A stretch of DNA of 64,000 nt from Nemertoderma westbladi (Eukaryota > Xenacoelomorpha > Nemertodermatida > Nemertodermatidae), in assembly GCA_032718475.1 (NCBI GenBank), contig JAUCBJ010009045.1, forward strand, positions 48,228 to 112,227, given 5' to 3'. The position numbers and the translations under genes are program-made. Of the stretch, positions 62,301 through 64,000 are shown piece after piece (the first letter of the stretch is position 1; every line of letters begins with the position of its first letter). The notes beneath the pieces are model-generated. The model was not told where the DNA came from and did no database searches. It saw only the letters and a list, made by a program, of their open reading frames with translations.

Positions 62301-64000
62301 TGGCCTTCATCACGAAGAATAACTATAGCTTTAACTGAATTTTATCTACAAGCAGTACAACATCGTTGTCTATATGGCCTTCATCGCGAAGAATAACTAT
62401 AGCTTTAACTGAATTTTATCTACAAGCAGTACAACATCATTGTCTATATGGCCTTCATCACGAAGAATAACTATAGCTTTAACTGAATTTTATCTACAAG
62501 CAGTACAACATCATTGTCTATATGGCCTTCATTACGAAGAATAACTATAGCTTTAACTTAATTTTATCTACAAGCAGTACAACAGCATTGTCTATATGGC
62601 CTTCATTACGAAGAATAACTATAGCTTTAACTTAATTTTATCTACAAGCAGTACAACATCATTGTCTATATGGCCTTCATCACGAAGAATAACTATAGCT
62701 TTAACTGAATTTTATCTACATGCAGTACAATAATATCATTGTCTATATGGCCTTCATCACGAAGAATAACTATAGCTTTAACTTAATTTTATCTACATGC
62801 AGTACAACATCATTGTCTATATGGCCTTCATCACGAAGAATAACTATAGCTTTAACTGAATTTTATCTACATGCAGTACAACATCATTGTCTACATGGCC
62901 TTCATCACGAAGAATAACTATAGCTTTAATTGAATTTTATCTACATGCAGTACAATAATATCATTGTCTATATGGCCTTCATCACGAAGAATAACTATAG
63001 CTTTAACTTAATTTTATCTACAAGCAGTACAACATCATTGTCTATATGGCCTTCATCACGAAGAATAACTATAGCTTTAACTTAATTTTATCTACAAGCA
63101 GTACAACATCATTGTCTATATGGCCTTCATCGCGAAGAATAACTATAGCTTTAACTGAATTTTATCTACAAGCAGTACAACATCATTGTCTATATGGCCT
63201 TCATCACGAAGAATAACTATAGCTTTAACTGAATTTTATCTACAAGCAGTACAATATCATTGTCTATATGGCCTTCATCACGAAGAATAACTATAGCTTT
63301 AACTGAATTTTATCTACAAGCAGTACAACATCATTGTCTATATGGCCTTCATCACGAAGAATAACTATAGCTTTAACGGAATTTTATCTACATGCAGTAC
63401 AACATCATTGTCTACATGGCCTTCATCACGAAGAATAACTATAGCTTTAACTGAATTTTATCTACATGCAGTACAACAATATCATTGTCTATATGGCCTT
63501 CATCACGAAGAATAACTATAGCTTTAACTTAATTTTATCTACAAGCAGTACAACATCATTGTCTATATGGCCTTCATCACAAAGAATAACTATAGCTTTA
63601 ACTTAATTTTATCTACAAGCAGTACAACATCATTGTCTATATGGCCTTCATCACAAAGAATAACTATAGCTTTAACTGAATTTTATCTACAAGCAGTACA
63701 ACATCATTGTCTATATGGCCTTCATCACGAAGAATAACTATAGCTTTAACTGAATTTTATCTACAAGCAGTACAACATCATTGTCTATATGGCCTTCATC
63801 ACGAAGAATAACTATAGCTTTAACTGAATTTTATCTACATGCAGTACAACATCATTGTCTATATGGCCTTCATCACGAAGAATAACTATAGCTTTAACTG
63901 AATTTTATCTACAAGCAGTACAACATCATTGTCTATATGGCCTTCATCACGAAGAATAACTATAGCTTTAACTTAATTTTATCTACATGCAGTACAACAT
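50371..64000. repeat. 74-bp satellite array, continuing beyond the window
   Basis: About 184 copies of a 74-bp unit (TTTATCTACAAGCAGTACAA, CATCATTGTCTATATGGCCT, TCATCACGAAGAATAACTAT, AGCTTTAACTGAAT). Recurrent variants: ACAAGCAG/ACATGCAG, CTATATGG/CTACATGG, AACTGAAT/AACTTAAT, CACGAAG/CACAAAG, and a 77-bp form with CAATAATATCATTG. Variant combinations recur in large blocks, showing segmental duplication inside the array. Plus-strand ORFs of 61-65 codons are repeat artefacts. On the minus strand one unit reads open for about 25 codons. The array starts inside the intron upstream of the LRR exon at 48944-49410. Confidence 0.97.

Noticed and set aside
50910-62917. Series of 61-65-codon plus-strand ORFs
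   Set aside because: All are the same few units of the 74-bp repeat read in one frame until the period (not a multiple of 3) brings a stop.

Overview
Eukaryotic, almost certainly metazoan, genomic DNA. The protein-coding signal is split into exons with GT-AG borders and very long introns. The rest is mobile elements and tandem repeats. Degenerate LINE reverse transcriptases, hAT-like and TTAA-target elements, foldback elements and frequent TAGGCCTA-type words suggest a marine invertebrate (echinoderm, hemichordate, tunicate, cnidarian or similar). The sequence alone does not settle the phylum. A run of 100 Ns at 21578-21677 marks an assembly gap.

The main gene is on the minus strand: the 3' half of a cysteine-containing leucine-rich-repeat protein of the F-box/LRR (FBXL/AMN1-like) type. 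Four phase-0 exons join cleanly: 49402 (or 49410)-48944, 31171-30692, 9002-8817 and 8577-8452 (stop). They give about 416 residues. The N-terminal part lies beyond the window. The introns between these exons are about 17.8 kb, 21.7 kb and 0.24 kb.

About 65% of the window is tandem arrays: 42 bp (3051-7380), 62 bp (7761-8050), 40 bp (8131-8491), 68 bp (10961-26212), 29 bp (35521-35963), 44 bp (40964-42017), 50 bp (42922-48972) and 74 bp (50371-64000). Three of them grew from identifiable coding or splice-site sequence. The 50-bp unit is the last 27 nt of an LRR exon plus the first 23 nt of its intron, so it repeats a 5' splice site about 121 times. The 40-bp unit is the last codons and stop codon of the terminal exon. 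The 68-bp unit is a piece of a LINE open reading frame. This exon-edge satellite formation is the most unusual feature of the window. The 42-bp array has 714-bp higher-order units, and every unit carries a CCAAT box and a near-perfect palindrome.

Inside the 17.8-kb intron, on the opposite strand, is a small intronless gene (37375-37662) with a TATA box and poly(A) signals. It encodes a 95-residue Lys/Arg-rich protein resembling protamine-like or other sperm nuclear basic proteins.

Layout: 1-3050 foldback element and AT-rich DNA; 3051-8050 CCAAT-palindrome repeats; 8131-9002 3' end of the LRR gene; 9003-30691 intron with a TTAA element, a LINE split by the 68-bp array, and a second LINE nested in a foldback element; 30692-31171 LRR exon; 31172-48943 intron with the protamine-like gene, foldback and hAT elements, and the 44- and 50-bp arrays; 48944-49410 LRR exon; 49411-64000 upstream intron with the 74-bp array.
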